Assembly: GCA_051867655.1 (NCBI GenBank)
Contig: JBJDYV010000104.1
Span: 62,001 to 126,000 of the forward strand
DNA from: JAJPXI01 sp051867655
GTDB taxonomy: Bacteria; Bacillota; Clostridia; Oscillospirales; Oscillospiraceae
DNA: 64,000 nucleotides
Direction: 5' to 3'
A program made the translations under genes and the position numbers. Shown here one piece after another: positions 62,194 to 64,000 of this stretch; position 1 is the stretch's first letter; each line of letters begins with the position of its first letter. The notes under the pieces were generated by a model. The model saw only the letters and a list, made by a program, of their open reading frames with translations, made no database searches and was not told where the DNA came from.

Positions 62194-62982
62194 ATAAAAA
62201 GGATTGCTTTGGGACAAAGTGTCCCAAACCCGCCAGCGGCGGACGGCCTGTATTTGATGGACGGGATCGAGGGCCTGCTGGCCCTGCCGGAGCACTCGGT
62301 AGATATGCTTCTGACTGATCCGCCCTACGGCACCACCCGCAACTATTGGGATGTACCCCTGCCGCTCCCCGAACTGTGGGAGGCGGTGCGCTGGGCGCTG
62401 AAGCCGGACGGGGCGGCCCTGTTCTTCGCGCAATGCCCCTATGACAAGGTGCTGGGCGCGTCCAATCTTCCCATGCTCCGCTACGAGTGGATATGGGTCA
62501 AAGCTCGGAGCACCGGCTTCCTCAACGCCAACCGCGCCCCGCTGAAAAAGACGGAGAATATTTTGGTGTTCTATCAAAAGTCCCCGGCCTACTTTCCGCA
62601 GTTTACCTACGGGGAGCCCTATCAGCGCATACAACCCCGGAGCGGCTCTACTCCCAGCTATGGCAAGTTTGAGCGCCAGAGCTCCGAGTCCGCAGACGGG
62701 CGGCGCTATCCCAGCAATGTTCTGACGTTCCCCACGGTGGCCCATACCGTTCACCCCACCCAAAAGCCGGTTGACCTGTGCGAATATCTTATTCAGACCT
62801 ACACCCGGCCCGGCGAGGTGGTGGCGGACATCTGCGCGGGGAGCGGCACAACGGCGGTGGCCGCCCTGAACACAGGCCGCCGCTATATCTGTTTTGAAAC
62901 GGCCCCGGCCATCTACGCCCCCGCGCTGGAACGCATTGCAAAGGCGCAGGCTGCCGTGGACGGGGGCGGGAAAGGAGAATAA
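62194..62982 (+). CDS. DNA N6/N4 methyltransferase (ATA start possible)
   Basis: The 262-residue product is a DNA methyltransferase with the catalytic motif LLTDPPYG and the SAM-binding region ADICAGSGTTAVAALNTGRRY. A GGAGGG at 62181-62186 is 7 bases before ATA 62194, and no ATG is near. The first in-frame ATG is 62257, at the start of the family core (LMDGIEGLLALPEHSV), so a shorter start is possible. The early codons contain palindrome copy 5. It likely modifies the element's DNA against restriction. Confidence 0.8.
   Translation: MKRIALGQSVPNPPAADGLYLMDGIEGLLALPEHSVDMLLTDPPYGTTRNYWDVPLPLPELWEAVRWALKPDGAALFFAQCPYDKVLGASNLPMLRYEWIWVKARSTGFLNANRAPLKKTENILVFYQKSPAYFPQFTYGEPYQRIQPRSGSTPSYGKFERQSSESADGRRYPSNVLTFPTVAHTVHPTQKPVDLCEYLIQTYTRPGEVVADICAGSGTTAVAALNTGRRYICFETAPAIYAPALERIAKAQAAVDGGGKGE
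62208..62228. repeat. GGGACA-N3-TGTCCC palindrome, copy 5 (start of methyltransferase)
   Basis: Core GGGACAAAGTGTCCC (62211-62225) with TTT / AAA arms. It lies 15 codons or fewer after the ATA codon, and 22 bases past the ribosome-binding site. Confidence 0.85.
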
Positions 62983-62984
62983 TT

Positions 62985-63551
62985 ATCGGAGAATACAGCG
63001 TGATCTATGCCGATCCCCCGTGGCGATACTCTGCCAAGTGCATACAGGGAGCGGCAGAAAAGCACTATCCCACCATGAGTATTAACGAACTGTGCGCGTT
63101 GCCTGTGGCCGACATAGCGGCCCCGGACAGCGCGCTTTTTTTGTGGGCCACGTTTCCCCAACTGCCGGAGGCCCTGAAGCTGATTAAGGCATGGGGTTTC
63201 CAGTATAAAACCGTGGCCTTTGTCTGGCTGAAGCAAAACCGCAAGTCTCCCGGCTGGTTTTACGGGCTGGGCTTCTGGACGCGGGGCAATGCGGAGGTGT
63301 GCCTGCTGGCAACGCGGGGACACCCCAAACGGCAGGCCGCCAATGTCCACCAATTCATCATTTCTCCTATTTCGGTTCACAGCAAAAAGCCGGATGTGGC
63401 CCGTGACAAGATAGTTTCCCTCATGGGCGACGTACCCCGTGTGGAACTTTTCGCCCGGCAGACCCCGCCCGGCTGGGACGTGTGGGGAAACGAGGTGGAG
63501 CCCACCGGGGAGCTTCGGGACATTTTGTCCCAAACAGGAGGTGACAGCTAA
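62985..63551 (+). CDS. MT-A70-like DNA adenine methyltransferase (non-ATG start)
   Basis: The protein (188 residues from ATC 62985; 183 from GTG 63000) has the MT-A70 motif VIYADPPWRYSAKCIQG and ALFLWATFPQLPEALKLIKA, then VELFARQTPPGWDVWGNEV. GGAGA at 62974-62978 suits ATC 62985 best; GTG 63000 is 21 bases away. MT-A70 enzymes methylate adenine N6 in DNA or RNA. Together with the preceding methyltransferase and ArdA it forms an anti-restriction cluster. The 3' end contains palindrome copy 6. Confidence 0.82.
   Translation: MGEYSVIYADPPWRYSAKCIQGAAEKHYPTMSINELCALPVADIAAPDSALFLWATFPQLPEALKLIKAWGFQYKTVAFVWLKQNRKSPGWFYGLGFWTRGNAEVCLLATRGHPKRQAANVHQFIISPISVHSKKPDVARDKIVSLMGDVPRVELFARQTPPGWDVWGNEVEPTGELRDILSQTGGDS
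63517..63531. repeat. GGGACA-N3-TGTCCC palindrome, copy 6 (MT-A70/PrgI boundary)
   Basis: GGGACATTTTGTCCC, inside the last codons of the MT-A70 gene and 6 bases before the AGGAGG of the PrgI gene. The spacer is TTT rather than AAG/CTT. Confidence 0.75.
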
Positions 63552-63929
63552 ATGGCCTATGTGAGCGTCCCCAACGATCTATCCAAAATCAAAACCAAGC
63601 TGGCATTTAATCTTACCAAGCGGCAGCTTATCTGCTTCGGCGGTGCGGCGGCGGTGGGGATTCCCTTGTATCTGCTTACAAGAGGGGCTCTCGGCAATAC
63701 CGGGGCCCTGCTCCTGATGCTGGCTGTCATGCTTCCGGCGTTCCTGCTGGCAATGTATGAGCGTGATGGCCTGCCGCTGGAGAAGGTGGTGGGGCATATT
63801 GTCCGGGCCCGCTTTCTGCGCCCCGGCGTAAGGCCCTATCGGACGGAGAATATCTACGCCCCATTTGTGGGAAAGGAGGAGTCTCTTGACAAAAACCAAA
63901 AGCGTAAAGCAAAAGCCCGCAAAGGCTAA
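63552..63929 (+). CDS. prgI: PrgI family conjugation membrane protein
   Basis: The 125-residue protein has an N-terminal YVSVPNDLSKIKTKLAFNLTK, the PrgI hallmark, then two hydrophobic helices (about 32-50 and 55-75) and a basic C-terminus with KNQKRKAKARKG. PrgI/VirB3-like proteins sit next to the VirB4 ATPase in Gram-positive conjugation systems. AGGAGG lies 8 bases before the ATG. Confidence 0.93.
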   Translation: MAYVSVPNDLSKIKTKLAFNLTKRQLICFGGAAAVGIPLYLLTRGALGNTGALLLMLAVMLPAFLLAMYERDGLPLEKVVGHIVRARFLRPGVRPYRTENIYAPFVGKEESLDKNQKRKAKARKG

Positions 63930-64000
63930 ACCGGCCAAGGGCGGCACACTTTCGGCCCAACAGACCATCCCTTATGTGCGGATGCTGAAGGACGGCGTGT
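63886..64000 (+). CDS. VirB4/TraE-like conjugation ATPase (partial, N-terminus)
   Basis: A TTG at 63886, 6 bases after AAGGAGG, opens a frame that overlaps the PrgI gene by 44 bases and reads TKTKSVKQKPAKAKPAKGG and then QQTIPYVRMLKDGV before the window ends. The basic Lys/Pro/Ala lead followed by a QxTIPY motif and the position after PrgI match TraE/VirB4 proteins of Tn1549-like elements. Only 38 codons are visible. Confidence 0.75.
   Translation, partial: MTKTKSVKQKPAKAKPAKGGTLSAQQTIPYVRMLKDGV

Overview
The window is GC-rich, densely packed DNA from a Gram-positive anaerobe. The best fit is a gut Oscillospirales/Clostridia species. The grounds are sortase-anchored pili with LPXTG motifs, SLH and fibro-slime surface proteins, lipoprotein solute-binding proteins, no outer-membrane genes, and a Tn1549/CTn-like conjugation module. 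This taxonomic call is inference; no rRNA or marker gene is present.

Layout. (1) 1-5.4 kb, minus strand: a FecCD/BtuCDF-type importer for a metal chelate or corrinoid. It is followed by a surface protein with an Ig-like domain, an ExbB/TolQ-like protein and a DUF2149 protein cut by the window edge. A consensus promoter and an untranslated leader ending in an intrinsic terminator precede it. (2) 5.5-16.4 kb, minus strand: a pilus operon encoding a coiled-coil protein, signal peptidase I, a 1727-residue tip adhesin, a major pilin, a class C sortase, a second LPXTG protein and a second sortase. (3) 16.7-38 kb: accessory metabolism and transport. It holds a ceramidase-like + MBL hydrolase + MATE operon, a peptide ABC importer with an esterase carrying a collagen-like insert, three LysR regulators, and a second ceramidase-like + MBL hydrolase set with a heterodimeric ABC exporter. 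(4) 38-46 kb: a maltodextrin-type unit. A ROK kinase and a DUF362 protein diverge from a sugar ABC importer, a LacI regulator and MalQ. Consensus promoters and paired LacI operators lie between them. (5) 46.3-52.6 kb: an aldo/keto reductase, then a lower-GC island with a MacB-like ABC transporter, a YwaF-like membrane protein and an FHA-like fragment. Two identical 36-bp terminator repeats bracket this island. (6) 52.7-64 kb: one side of an integrative conjugative element with ParB, an SLH surface protein, ArdA, PcfB, VirD4/PcfC, Maff2, TrbL/VirB6-like protein, two DNA methyltransferases, PrgI and the start of VirB4/TraE.

The most unusual signals are in the conjugative element. A palindrome, GGGACA-N3-TGTCCC, occurs six times, each time at a gene boundary. 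Several genes have a good ribosome-binding site in front of a non-ATG/GTG/TTG codon (CTG, ATA, ATA, ATC). Other points of note are the attenuator-like leader of the importer operon, the two parallel ceramidase/MBL/exporter gene sets, and a near-identical promoter-operator in front of two neighbouring units.
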